Of a stretch of DNA of 64,000 bases, positions 55,026-63,754 are shown in pieces (within the stretch, counting starts at the first letter, position 1; each line of letters opens with the position of its first letter). Source of the stretch: Bin5 sp963662575 (GTDB lineage: Bacteria > Chloroflexota > Anaerolineae > Caldilineales > Caldilineaceae); NCBI GenBank assembly GCA_963662575.1, contig OY759723.1:1984001-2048000 (forward strand). The letters run 5' to 3'. The notes below the pieces were generated by a model. It did not search any database. It was not told where the DNA came from and was given only the letters and a program-made list of their open reading frames with translations. Position numbers and translations under genes: made by a program.

Positions 55026-56582
55026 CTATTCTTCTTCCTCCAAAACTTCATTCAGATATCCGACCACATCGCGGAACGAGATGATCCCGCTTGGCTGGCC
55101 ATTGTCATCCACCAGCGGAACGTGACGGAAGCCATGCAGCGACATCAGATTCAGCGCCTGTGCGATCGGCAGGTCATCTTTCAGCGTCAGCGGGTCCGGC
55201 GTCATATAGTCGGCAATCGTCTGCTGCGCCAGATCGTCGACGAGCCCTGCAACCCGATTCAGGACATCCCATTCGGTGAAGATGCCCACCAGTCGGTCCT
55301 CTTCATCCGTCACCAGCACACAGCCGATGTTGTGCCGGTTCATCTGCCGGATCGTGCGCGCCAGCGAGCTGCGCTCGTCCACCGTGATGGGCACGTTCGG
55401 TTCCAACGCCGCCAGCGTATCGGTCACCAGCACATCCTGAAACTCCGACAGGACCTCTGCCGGCATCTCCATCTCATCAATATACTCTTCGTCCAGTCCC
55501 GTTATCGGCATCTCGTCGAAGTCAGAGGTGCTTGGCGTAATCTCTCTCGCCTCCGCCTCCTCTCTCTCCTCCACCGTCCACAGGTCCGCCGCCAGGTAAA
55601 GTTGATTCAAATCTCCGGCGCCCCGCTGCTCCTGGGCCGTCTCAACCTGATCCATCAGTTCGCCGGTGTAGTCCGGTTTGCGCACATCCCGGATCACGCC
55701 CATCGCCGCCGGATAGTCGGGAAACTCCATGCTCCCCAGAATCGACGCCAGCGGCTTCGAAGTGGCATCGTGCACCAGAATCTCATCCAAATCCACCTCA
55801 TCCAGCGAAACCACCTCCGGCGTAAAACCGTTCAGCCGGATCCCCTTGTCCCGGTCCTTCCCGAAAATCATATGCTTGCCATGTTCCAGGTAAAGGATCG
55901 AGTCGTCCCGGTTCTTGCGGTCGCTCAACTCCGTCCACTCGTTCGGGTTGAAGATCACACAGTTCTGATAAATCTCCAGGAAAGACGTACCCTGGTGCTC
56001 GGCGGCCCGCTCCAGCGTGGTGGCCAGATGTTTAGGATGTGAATCGATCGAACGCGCCACATAGGTCGCCTCCGCCGCCAGCGCAACCGCGATCGGATTC
56101 AGCGGCTGCTCCATCGAGCCCATCGGCGAAGACTTCGTCACCGTGCCCGGACGCGACGTCGGCGAGTACTGACCTTTTGTCAACCCGTAAATTCTGTTGT
56201 TGAAAAGCACGATGTTCAGATTGACATTGCGCCGGATCGCATGCAGCAGATGGTTGCCGCCGATCGAAAGGCCGTCCCCGTCCCCCGTGATCACCCACAC
56301 GCTCAATTCGGGGTTAGCGATCGCCAGCCCTGTAGCCAGCGCCGGCGCCCGTCCATGAATGCTGTGGATGCCGTATGTGTTCATGTAATAGGGGAAGCGG
56401 CTGGAACAGCCAATGCCGGAGATGAAGACCGTCTTCTCCTTCGCCACGCCCGTCTCCGGCAGCACCCGCTGCATCTGCGCCAGGATCGAATAGTCCCCGC
56501 AACCGGGGCACCAGCGCACCGTCTGATCGGACACGAAATCCTTACGCGTCAGCGTGATTTCCTCTGTCGCTACAGTACTCAT
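55026..56582 (-). CDS. korB: 2-oxoacid:ferredoxin oxidoreductase beta subunit fused to a CBS pair
   Basis: 518 residues. Residues 1-300 are the thiamine-diphosphate subunit: C25 and C28 in WCPGCGDY, ISGIGCSSRF, HGRAPALATGLAIANP and the ThDP/Mg site GDGDGLSIGGNHLLHAIRRN...LFNN. With KorA it oxidatively decarboxylates 2-oxoacids (2-oxoglutarate likely) and reduces ferredoxin. After an acidic linker, residues about 379-518 contain two CBS motifs (VTDEEDRLVGIFTEWDVLNR; MTPDPLTLKDDLPIAQALNL). KorB normally ends before such domains. CBS pairs bind adenine nucleotides, so energy-charge control is inferred. Confidence 0.93.
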   Translation of the reverse strand: MSTVATEEITLTRKDFVSDQTVRWCPGCGDYSILAQMQRVLPETGVAKEKTVFISGIGCSSRFPYYMNTYGIHSIHGRAPALATGLAIANPELSVWVITGDGDGLSIGGNHLLHAIRRNVNLNIVLFNNRIYGLTKGQYSPTSRPGTVTKSSPMGSMEQPLNPIAVALAAEATYVARSIDSHPKHLATTLERAAEHQGTSFLEIYQNCVIFNPNEWTELSDRKNRDDSILYLEHGKHMIFGKDRDKGIRLNGFTPEVVSLDEVDLDEILVHDATSKPLASILGSMEFPDYPAAMGVIRDVRKPDYTGELMDQVETAQEQRGAGDLNQLYLAADLWTVEEREEAEAREITPSTSDFDEMPITGLDEEYIDEMEMPAEVLSEFQDVLVTDTLAALEPNVPITVDERSSLARTIRQMNRHNIGCVLVTDEEDRLVGIFTEWDVLNRVAGLVDDLAQQTIADYMTPDPLTLKDDLPIAQALNLMSLHGFRHVPLVDDNGQPSGIISFRDVVGYLNEVLEEEE

Positions 56583-58460
56583 CTATGCTCTCCCCAAAAC
56601 TGACTCAATAATCTCCCGCACCTCCGCGATCTTAAGCGGCCGCGCCGAAAGGTTCGAATACGTCTCCACCTCCACACCGAGCCTGCCGCGTAACAGAAAC
56701 GCCAGCTGACCGCTGTTCAACTCCGGCACCACTACCCGCCGGTGCCGCTTCAGAACCGCCGCCAGATTGCGCGGGAACGGATTCAAATAGCGCACATGCG
56801 TATGCGCCACCGACTTGCCCGCCCGCTGCGCCGCCGCCACCGCCGATCGCACCACCCCGAACGTTCCGCCCCAACTCACCATCAGCAGCTCAGCGTCTTC
56901 CGCGCCAAAAACCTCCTGCTCCGGAATGACATCAGCCAGCCGCGCGATCTTCTCCGCCCGGTCGCGGATCATCTGCTCGTTGTGCTCGGGATCATACGAA
57001 ACATTGCCCGTGACCGGCGCCTTGCTCAGCCCGCCCAGCCGGTGTTCAAGACCGGGTGTGCCCGGCAGCGCCCACGCCCGCGCCAGCGTCTCCGGATCCC
57101 GCTCGTATGGCAGAAACGGCCCATGACCGTTCCCATTCCTATGCCCCTCCGGGTGCTTCACCTCAATCGCAGGAATATCTTCCGCCTTCGGCGCCTGCCA
57201 CGGCTCCGCGCTGTTCGCCAAAAACCCTTCCGACAGCAAAAAGACCGGCGTCATCGCCCGCACCGCCAGCCGCGCCGCTTCCAGCGCCATCTCGAAACAG
57301 TCCGACGGCGTCGCCGGCGCCACGATCGGGAGCGGGCTTTCGCCGTTGCGCCCGAACATCGCCTGCAGCAGATCGGCCTGCTCCGTCTTTGTCGGCAGCC
57401 CTGTGCTGGGTCCCCCCCGCTGCACATTGATAACAATCAACGGCAGTTCCAGCACAAGCGCCAGGTTGATCGCCTCGCTCTTGAGCGCAATGCCGGGCCC
57501 GCTTGTGCCCGTCACCGCCAGCGCACCGCCGAAAGCAGCGCCGATCACCGCACAGATCGCCGCAATCTCGTCCTCCGCCTGAAATGTACGCACATCGAAG
57601 TGACGCAAGGAGGCCAAAGAGTGCAGGATGTCGCTGGCCGGCGTGATCGGATACGAGCCGTAAAAAAGCGGCTTGCCCATCTTATGCGCCGCTGTCACCA
57701 GGCCCATCGACAGTGCCTCATTGCCCGTAACTTTGCGATACGTGCCCGGTGGCAGCGCCGCCGGCCGCACCATGTAGCGATGCTGGAACGTCTCCGTCGT
57801 CTCACCCAGAAAATAACCGGTCTCCATCGCCTTGAGGTTGGCCTCCGCGATCACCGGCTTGCGCGCAAATTTCTTGAACAGCCACTCCCGCGTCGTCTCC
57901 ATCGAACGGTCGAACATCCAGAACACCATGCCCAGCGCAAAGAAGTTCTGACAACGATCGCGCTCTTTGTTGGTCAACTCCGTAAAGTCGCCCAGCGCCT
58001 CCCGGTTCAGCGATGTCATCGGGATCGCCAGCACCTGGTACCCTTCCAGCGAGTCGTCCTCCAGCGGATTCGACGCGTAGCCGGCCTTCGACAGGTTCTG
58101 CTTGGTGAACGAGTCCGTATTGACAATGATCGTCCCCGCCCGCTGCAGCTCCGGCAGACTGGCCTTCAACGCCGCCGGGTTCATCGCCACCAGAACCTGC
58201 GGCGCATCGCCCGGCGTCAGCACATTCTGGCTCGAAAAGTGAACCTGAAATCCGCTCACCCCAGCCAGCGTACCCGCAGGCGCCCGGATCTCCGCCGGAA
58301 AGTCCGGCATCGTACTGATGTCATTGCCGAACACCGCCGATGTCGTGGTGAACTGGGTCCCCGTCAACTGCATTCCGTCGCCCGAGTCCCCGGCAAAACG
58401 GATCGCAACCGACTCTAGTTCCTCGAATTCCTGTATGTTTTCCGTCACACTATCTGTCAT
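56583..58460 (-). CDS. korA: 2-oxoacid:ferredoxin oxidoreductase alpha subunit (gamma-alpha fusion)
   Basis: 625 residues from ATG 58460 (GGAGA six bases upstream). The gamma domain comes first (AIRFAGDSGDGMQLTGTQF, MPDFPAEIRAPAGTLAGVSG), then the alpha domain (GNEALSMGLVTAAHKMGKPL, GSYPITPASDILHSLA, TGTSGPGIALKSEAI, NVQRGGPSTGLPTKTEQADL). The Y-P-I-T-P and GPSTGLPTK motifs are standard for KorA/PorA. Its TAG directly adjoins the korB ATG, giving a two-subunit operon. Confidence 0.95.
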   Translation of the reverse strand: MTDSVTENIQEFEELESVAIRFAGDSGDGMQLTGTQFTTTSAVFGNDISTMPDFPAEIRAPAGTLAGVSGFQVHFSSQNVLTPGDAPQVLVAMNPAALKASLPELQRAGTIIVNTDSFTKQNLSKAGYASNPLEDDSLEGYQVLAIPMTSLNREALGDFTELTNKERDRCQNFFALGMVFWMFDRSMETTREWLFKKFARKPVIAEANLKAMETGYFLGETTETFQHRYMVRPAALPPGTYRKVTGNEALSMGLVTAAHKMGKPLFYGSYPITPASDILHSLASLRHFDVRTFQAEDEIAAICAVIGAAFGGALAVTGTSGPGIALKSEAINLALVLELPLIVINVQRGGPSTGLPTKTEQADLLQAMFGRNGESPLPIVAPATPSDCFEMALEAARLAVRAMTPVFLLSEGFLANSAEPWQAPKAEDIPAIEVKHPEGHRNGNGHGPFLPYERDPETLARAWALPGTPGLEHRLGGLSKAPVTGNVSYDPEHNEQMIRDRAEKIARLADVIPEQEVFGAEDAELLMVSWGGTFGVVRSAVAAAQRAGKSVAHTHVRYLNPFPRNLAAVLKRHRRVVVPELNSGQLAFLLRGRLGVEVETYSNLSARPLKIAEVREIIESVLGRA

Positions 58461-58544
58461 CTGCGTTCTCCATCGAACTGCAATAATTCGCAATCATTGA
58501 CACGTGCACAAGAATATTCAAATCCACGCAGCCAAAGTCAATTT

Positions 58545-58806
58545 GCCATCCTGAGTGAGGCGAACGAAGGCGTCCTATCTCCCCGCGGTCCTCTATACTC
58601 TTTACCTGCATATGGGCGGTCGGGCCTTCGGCCCTCCCTTGTGCAGGGGCTGCGCCCCCGCAACGCCCCCCTCCAAAACCATCCCTCACCGACCGTGTGT
58701 GCGCATTCCAGCAGTGCTGCTCCACTAACCTGGCTGCCGCAAACCGAATACGCAATCAGATAGCCTGAATGGCGGCAGCGATAAAGGGCTGGTCAATACA
58801 GACACT
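58545..58806. repeat. Dispersed structured repeat B, copy 4 (longest)
   Basis: Head block CATCCTGAGTGAGGCGAACG, then GGGCC-TTC-GGCCC and GCAGGGGC-TGC-GCCCCCGC hairpins, CAACGCCCCCCTCCAAAACC, ACCGACCGT, and tail GATAGCCTGAATGGCGGC with GGGCTGGTCA. Relative to copies 1 and 3, several stem and loop bases differ while pairing is largely kept. Confidence 0.75.
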
Positions 58807-58825
58807 GTAGATGGCTTAGCAGTTA

Positions 58826-58910
58826 CTAAAAACAAGAAACCGACTACTAAAAACCGCAGTTCGCAGTTCACTAAGAACTAAAAACTGACTACTAAAAACC
58901 GCAGTTCCCC
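58826..58910. repeat. Family D repeat: CTAAAAAC words
   Basis: ACTAAAAAC recurs several times with GACTACTAAAAACCGCAGTT occurring twice. Related to the words inside the HerA start codon region at 14757-14790 and to 31128-31165. Confidence 0.65.
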
Positions 58911-58914
58911 TTCC

Positions 58915-59430
58915 CTACCCGCCCTCGGCTCTGCGCGGGAAACGCTCCGGATCAATCGGACGATTCAGCACTTCCACCGGATACCGGTCCGCCAGGTAGT
59001 GAATAATCGCCTGGTGCGTCATATTGCCCAACAGCCTGCCGTCTTTGTCGACGACCGGCAGATTGCGGAAATGATTCTCGTCCATCAGGCGCAAAGCGTC
59101 CGCTGCCGACGCGTCCGGGTCAATCGTGATCGGATCCCGGGTCATCACCTCTTCAACCGGCCCGTCCAGCGACCCCTCAACATCGATAACCTTGCGCATC
59201 ACATCCCGCTCCGTAAAGATGCCCACCAGCCGCACCTGTTGCGAGTCGCCTGTCTCTCCGCCGCCGGGCTCTGCCGCCGCGCCCTCGTCCACCACCAGGC
59301 AGACGACCTGTCTGTCGGCCCGCATCCGTGCCAGCGTATCACGAACTGACGTGCCGACCACCACTTGCGCGCAGCCGCCGACAACCAGATGGCTGACGTG
59401 CTCCGACTTGAGATCAGTTTGCAAGTTCAT
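58915..59430 (-). CDS. CBS-domain pair protein
   Basis: 171 residues containing two CBS motifs: VVVGTSVRDTLARMRADRQV...LVGIFTERDVMRKVID and PVEEVMTRDPITIDPDASAADALRLMDENHFRNLPVV. No other domain. It is a probable nucleotide-sensing regulator. It lies upstream of korA in the same direction and resembles the CBS pair fused to KorB, so it may act in the same control circuit (inference). An insert rich in G/E (GAAAEPGGGETGD) interrupts the first CBS unit. Confidence 0.9.
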   Translation of the reverse strand: MNLQTDLKSEHVSHLVVGGCAQVVVGTSVRDTLARMRADRQVVCLVVDEGAAAEPGGGETGDSQQVRLVGIFTERDVMRKVIDVEGSLDGPVEEVMTRDPITIDPDASAADALRLMDENHFRNLPVVDKDGRLLGNMTHQAIIHYLADRYPVEVLNRPIDPERFPRRAEGG

Positions 59431-59469
59431 CCTCTCTCCTCACCCCAAAAAGCCAACTTCATCGCCAGA

Positions 59470-59505
59470 CGTACTGACCACTGGCCACTGACCACTATCC
59501 CCGCA
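59470..59505. repeat. Family C repeat overlapping the amidase 3' end
   Basis: GTACTGACCACTGGCCACTG then ACCACTATCCCCGCAGTTCC. The TAG stop of the minus-strand amidase lies inside it, and the last residues (ELRG) are encoded by its CCCCGCAGTTCC part. Confidence 0.65.
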
Positions 59506-61027
59506 GTTCCGGCGGCCGCCGCACCTGCGTGATCTGCTCAAAGGCATACGCGAGACGGATCAAAATAGGCTCGCTCCACGCCCGCCCCATAAATGAGAGC
59601 CCGATCGGCAGTCCGATCTCCGCGCCGGTCTCGCTTGCAGGCGGCACAAATCCCGCCGGCACCGTCACCAGCGGATATCCCGCCACCGCCGCACAGCGCG
59701 AACTGCCGCCATGAACGGCATCCCCATCCTGCGGGTCGAGCGGCCACGCCGGCCCGCCCGTCGGCGCAATCAAGGCATCCAGACCGTACGCATCCAACAC
59801 CGCGTCCAGCCCCTCCCTTGCCGCCAGCCGCCGTCCCGTCGCCAGCGCCTCCAAATAGTCCTCCCCATCAAGCGGTCCGCTCTCCAGCGCCAGCTCAAAA
59901 CGCTCCTGGCCGAAATGGACCAACTCCTGCTCCGCGTGCTCCCGGTTGAAACGCACCAGGTCAGCCAGCGAACCAGGCTGCGGCAGGTCCGCATCCACCA
60001 CAATCCTCGTCGCCAGATAGGCTGCAACGCCATGCTTGAACTCGGTCTGCATAATGACCATTTCGCTGGCGCCCATTTCCTCGCTGCCAACGGTCGGAAT
60101 GTCGGCGGGATCGATCACCTCCGCCCCCGCGTCCCTGATAGCCCGAATCGCATCCTCGAAAACTTTTTCGGTACCGTCGTGATATCCGCTCACCCCTTCG
60201 CGCGCCACCCCAATGCGCGCCCCGCGCAAGCCGTCCGCGTCGAGAAACGGGCGATAGTCGCCGTGAACAGTCCTCCCCTTCGCCGCAGTCGCCGCATCAC
60301 GCGCGTCGGCCATCGTCAGCGCCCCAAGCACAGCCGCCGCGTCAGCAACCGTGCGCGCCATCGGTCCCACCGTATCCTGCGTATGAGAGATCGGGATCAC
60401 GCCCGCCCGGCTGCTCAATCCGACCGTCGGCTTGATGCCAACAATGCCGCAGGCGCCCGATGGGTTGACGATCGAACCGTCCGTCTCCGAACCCAGCGCC
60501 GCCGCCGCCAAACCAGCGCTTACCGCCGCGCCCGACCCGGAACTCGATCCGCCCGGGTTGCGGCTGAGATCGTAGGGGTTGCGGCACTGACCCCCGCGCG
60601 CGCTCCAGCCGCTCGTCGAACTGGTGGAGCGAAAATTGGCCCATTCGCTCAAGTTGGCTTTGCCCAGAATGACCGCACCCGCCTGCCGCAGCGCCGCCGC
60701 CACCGTCGCATCGCCCCCCGCACGCGATCCCAGCAGAGCCAGAGAGCCCGCCGTCGTCTGCATGCGGTCAGCCGTATCAATATTGTCTTTCAGCAAAATG
60801 GGAATGCCGTGCAGCGGACCGCGCACATGGCCCGCCGCCCGTTCACGATCCAACCCCGCCGCGATCGCCCCCGCATCGGGATTGGTCTCGATCACCGAGC
60901 ACAGCGCGCCGTCAACCGCCTCAATCGCCGCCAGATAACCCTCGGCAATGCCGGCAGCCGTGCACGCGCCCGCGGCCATATCCCTCTGCAGTTGAGCGAT
61001 CGTCACTTCGTTTAGTTCTGCTGTCAT
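59495..61027 (-). CDS. Amidase signature family hydrolase
   Basis: 510 residues, cytoplasmic. The Ser-cisSer-Lys triad is visible: ILLKDNIDT (lysine), NPGGSSSGSGAAV with the first serine and GSETDGSIVNPSG with the nucleophile loop. Family members hydrolyse amides such as aryl amides, indoleacetamide or Glu-tRNA(Gln); there are no gatB/gatC neighbours, so a catabolic or detoxifying amidase is more likely. It lies downstream of the thioredoxin-like gene on the same strand? No: it precedes the CBS gene and follows the thioredoxin gene in transcription order. Confidence 0.93.
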   Translation of the reverse strand: MTAELNEVTIAQLQRDMAAGACTAAGIAEGYLAAIEAVDGALCSVIETNPDAGAIAAGLDRERAAGHVRGPLHGIPILLKDNIDTADRMQTTAGSLALLGSRAGGDATVAAALRQAGAVILGKANLSEWANFRSTSSTSGWSARGGQCRNPYDLSRNPGGSSSGSGAAVSAGLAAAALGSETDGSIVNPSGACGIVGIKPTVGLSSRAGVIPISHTQDTVGPMARTVADAAAVLGALTMADARDAATAAKGRTVHGDYRPFLDADGLRGARIGVAREGVSGYHDGTEKVFEDAIRAIRDAGAEVIDPADIPTVGSEEMGASEMVIMQTEFKHGVAAYLATRIVVDADLPQPGSLADLVRFNREHAEQELVHFGQERFELALESGPLDGEDYLEALATGRRLAAREGLDAVLDAYGLDALIAPTGGPAWPLDPQDGDAVHGGSSRCAAVAGYPLVTVPAGFVPPASETGAEIGLPIGLSFMGRAWSEPILIRLAYAFEQITQVRRPPELRG

Positions 61028-61081
61028 GTCTTCACGACCGGCTTCCCGCAGCCGTCAACCTCTGCAGTTGCTTGCAACCGA

Positions 61082-61645
61082 TCACTGGCCGCTGCTCACT
61101 GCAATCAGGTTGTCCAGCGCCGCGCGCAAGTCCTGTTCCGGTTGCGCTCCTACATACTCCTGCACCACATTCCCCTCCCCGTCCAGCAGGATCAGATGCG
61201 GCTGGTAGCGAAAGTTAAACTGCTGCTTGTAGGGCCCTACCGCACTGTCGTCAATATCCAGATAGATGAACTCAACCTGTCCCCAGTAATCAATTTCGAG
61301 CCTGTGAACCACAGGCGCAAAGCGTACGCAGACCGGTCACCAGAAAGCAAAAAGTTCGACCACCTGGGGCTTGCCGGCGCCCAGCACCACCGTCGCCGGG
61401 TCTGTCGCCTGCAACTCTTCTGTGAAGGTCGGCGGCGGCCCGATGGCAACCGCTGTCGGTTCCGGCTCTGGCGTGGAAGTCGGCTCCTCCATCGCCGTCG
61501 GCGTCGGTTCCGGCGCCTCTGTAGCCTGCGCAACCTCTTCTCCACCCGCGGCAGGCGCCTCCCCGCCGGAGATCGCGTTGCAGCCGGCCAGCACAAGGGC
61601 CAGCACAACGATAACGAGGGTCAACTGCCTGTGAACTGCTGTCAT
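61082..61645 (-). CDS. Thioredoxin-like lipoprotein with in-frame TGA at the CxxC cysteine (candidate selenoprotein)
   Basis: 187 residues if TGA at 61339-61337 is read through. A lipoprotein signal (LALVLAGCN lipobox), a Pro/Glu/Thr-rich spacer, then a thioredoxin-like domain. The active site reads ELFAFW-TGA-PVCVRFAP: the stop codon replaces exactly the first cysteine of W-C-x-x-C, giving UxxC if decoded as selenocysteine. The same frame continues without interruption for 84 more codons with a normal thioredoxin C-terminal half (FIYLDIDDSAVGPYKQQFNF, PHLILLDGEGNVV). A perfect 7-bp hairpin with a G-first loop lies 19 bases after the TGA. The alternative is a nonsense mutation or sequencing error (TGC/TGT to TGA). 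Confidence 0.72.
61301..61317 (-). promoter_or_regulatory. Candidate bacterial SECIS hairpin
   Basis: On the minus strand GCCTGTG-GTT-CACAGGC forms a perfect 7-bp stem with loop GTT. It starts 19 bases after the in-frame TGA, so the apical loop begins 26 bases after it. A G as first loop base and this distance fit the general bacterial SECIS description. Confidence 0.55.
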
Positions 61646-61945
61646 CGTCTTTTCTCCTCGGACAGCGGCCCCGTTGCCTGTGTCCTGCTCTTACATGCTC
61701 CGCTCGCTATGCACTTGATCAGGATGCTCCGCACGAGTAAAATCATTCCCGCTGCACGATTCTGTCATCCGCCTTGTTCGCCTTCCCTGGCAACTCGTTA
61801 AACTCCAATTGTCTGCCAATCGCCGTGCGAAGAGGGCAAAGCAGAAAATGGGCGGGTGACATTTGCATTATGCCAAAGTAGAAGCCGTCCCGCCAAACAC
61901 CAGCGGCGAGTCACAAGCGGCATTGCATCCCTTTGGAGACATCCA
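61646..61945. other. Divergent intergenic region without recognisable features
   Basis: Lies between the divergent thioredoxin-like and amidohydrolase genes. It should hold both promoters, but I cannot place them. Confidence 0.5.
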
Positions 61946-62800
61946 ATGATTGTTGACACCCACGTTCACGTCTGGGAAATCGACCCGCCCAAATATCCCG
62001 TCGGCCCCACCGCCCCCACCTGGAACTCCTACCCCGACGAACCCGGCACCACCGACGAGCTGCTGGCAGAAATGAACGCGCACGGCGTCGATTGGGCCGT
62101 GCTCGTCCAAACCAGCTGGTCTACCTGGGACAACGGCTACATCGCCGACTCCGCCGCCCGCTTCCCCCATCGGTTCGTCGGCCACGGCCTCATCGACCCG
62201 CAGGATCCCGCCAACGCAGAGCAAGTCCACTACTGGCTCCACCACCGCGGCCTCGCCGGCTTCCGCTTCCATCCCATGTACTATCCCGATGAAAAGATCC
62301 TCTTGACAGCCCAAAACGGGCCCATGTGGGAGGAAATCGCCGCCGCCGACGCTGTCATCCAGTTCCACCTGAGCGCCGCAGAGGCCGACCAGATCGCGGA
62401 AATCGCCCGCCGCTACCCCCATCTGACCTTGATCCTCGACCACCTCGGCTACCCCAAGGTCGACGCCGATAGCGCCGCCTACCAGCCCATCGTCGACCTC
62501 GCCCGCTACGACAACGTCCACGTCAAACTCTCCGATGTCAACGGGCACGCCCGCCAGCCCTATCCCTACGACGATGTCCACCCCTTCATCGTCCGCGTAT
62601 TCTCAGCCTTCGGCGCCGACCGCATGATCTGGGGCACCGGATACCCCGGCCACCATCGCGCCAAACACAACTGGCCTTCACTAGCCCAGGAGCTGCGCCT
62701 GATCAGAGAGGGTCTGCCCTTCCTTCGCGAGGATGACAAGGAGAAAATTCTAGGGGGTACAGCCGCCCGCATCTGGGGTCTGACTGAGCCCGGCAACTAA
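61946..62800 (+). CDS. Amidohydrolase 2 (TIM-barrel metal-dependent hydrolase)
   Basis: 284 residues from ATG 61946 (GGAGA seven bases upstream). MIVDTHVHVWE holds the HxH metal ligands; GFRFHPMYY, VIQFHLSA, LILDHLGYPKV and MIWGTGYPGHH supply the remaining His/Asp positions of the amidohydrolase 2 (PF04909-type) family, which includes lactonases and decarboxylases of aromatic acids or sugar lactones. The last expected Asp appears replaced in WGTGYP (often WGSDYP), a point to check for activity. Confidence 0.9.
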   Translation: MIVDTHVHVWEIDPPKYPVGPTAPTWNSYPDEPGTTDELLAEMNAHGVDWAVLVQTSWSTWDNGYIADSAARFPHRFVGHGLIDPQDPANAEQVHYWLHHRGLAGFRFHPMYYPDEKILLTAQNGPMWEEIAAADAVIQFHLSAAEADQIAEIARRYPHLTLILDHLGYPKVDADSAAYQPIVDLARYDNVHVKLSDVNGHARQPYPYDDVHPFIVRVFSAFGADRMIWGTGYPGHHRAKHNWPSLAQELRLIREGLPFLREDDKEKILGGTAARIWGLTEPGN

Positions 62801-62902
62801 TGGCCGGCTACTTCACTCGCAACCGCTCACATCCACTAACCAGCCGGTCGTTTCTTACCATTCGAGGGCGAACTGTTACGACGTCGCCTTCGGCGTGGGC
62901 AG

Positions 62903-63322
62903 TCAAGGGGATTCCCGCGGGTTGACGACGTCGACGTCTAGAGCCACAAAGTCTTTGGTATTGCGCGTAGCCAATATGAGCTCATGCACGATGGCTGTAC
63001 CGGCAACTAAGGCGTCGGCCAGGTGCAAGACATGGCCGGCGCGCCGTGCCTGTACTCTTAACAAAGCTGCTTCCTCAGCTTCTGCACGCGCAACTGGCAG
63101 GACGAAATCAGCGTATGTTTCGATGTAGGCTGACAGAGCGGAGCGCAGGTCTTCACGACGGTGGCCCGCGGGAAGCAGATTCAAGCCATATTCCAACTCA
63201 TGCAGGGTAATAACCGACAACCACAACTCTTCTTGCTCGGCCAGAAAAGCAAGAACCTGAACATCAGCCGCAGCCTTGAAAATCTCCGAAACGACGTTTG
63301 TGTCGAGGAGTTAGCCGCTCAT
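62903..63322 (-). pseudogene. FitB/VapC-like PIN toxin with nonsense codon 4
   Basis: The frame starts at ATG 63322, overlapping the antitoxin stop (ATGA), and reads MSG-TAA-LLDTNVVSEIFKAAADV, continuing through ITLHELEYGLNLL, ADALVAGTAI and TRNTKDF to a normal end (139 residues if read through). In this family the fourth position is usually Tyr (M-x-x-YLLDTNVV), so TAC/TAT to TAA at 63313-63311 is the simplest explanation. No good restart codon follows before residue 30, so the toxin is probably off. Confidence 0.8.
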
Positions 63323-63621
63323 TCGGTGTCTTGGTTTAAGAATGGAACTGTGCGTTCGGGTTCGCGTCGAATGGGGAGTTCAAGGTCAATCCCGCGCGGC
63401 ATGTTTTCCAACAACCACTTGCCCATAGGTATACGGGCCTGTTGTTGTTCCGGTCCTTGGGGTTGTTCGTGGGCGTACCACCTTTCAGCGAGCACAACGA
63501 CGAAAGGCCTGTCCGCGCCGATATGTTGCGGCCCCTCTTCCGCGGCGAGCCGCAGGATTTCAGATAGCTGTGATTGGGCCTCGGCGACGGTCCAAGTGCG
63601 TTGGTGATCAGGCTGATTCAT
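63319..63621 (-). CDS. Phd/YefM-type antitoxin
   Basis: 100 residues. WTVAEAQSQLSEILRLAAEEGPQHI and a following VVVLAERWYAH are the Phd/YefM fold that binds DNA and caps the toxin. The tail (GIDLELPIRREPERTVPFL) would wrap the toxin. It is intact, while its overlapping PIN partner is interrupted. Confidence 0.86.
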   Translation of the reverse strand: MNQPDHQRTWTVAEAQSQLSEILRLAAEEGPQHIGADRPFVVVLAERWYAHEQPQGPEQQQARIPMGKWLLENMPRGIDLELPIRREPERTVPFLNQDTE

Positions 63622-63754
63622 GTTGCTCGCCTCCTCCTTACCCGCGGCCGCTCACAAAAATTTCTTCAGCGAGCTGCCCCAAACCCTTTCAGACGAAGTG
63701 GCGGGGCCGTAGGCGGCAGACCGCCCGCTATCGAGTGAAGCTGGCCACTTACCT

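Noticed and set aside
56742..58418. 558-codon plus-strand frame opposite korA
   Set aside because: Arg/His-rich antisense shadow of korA without recognisable motifs.
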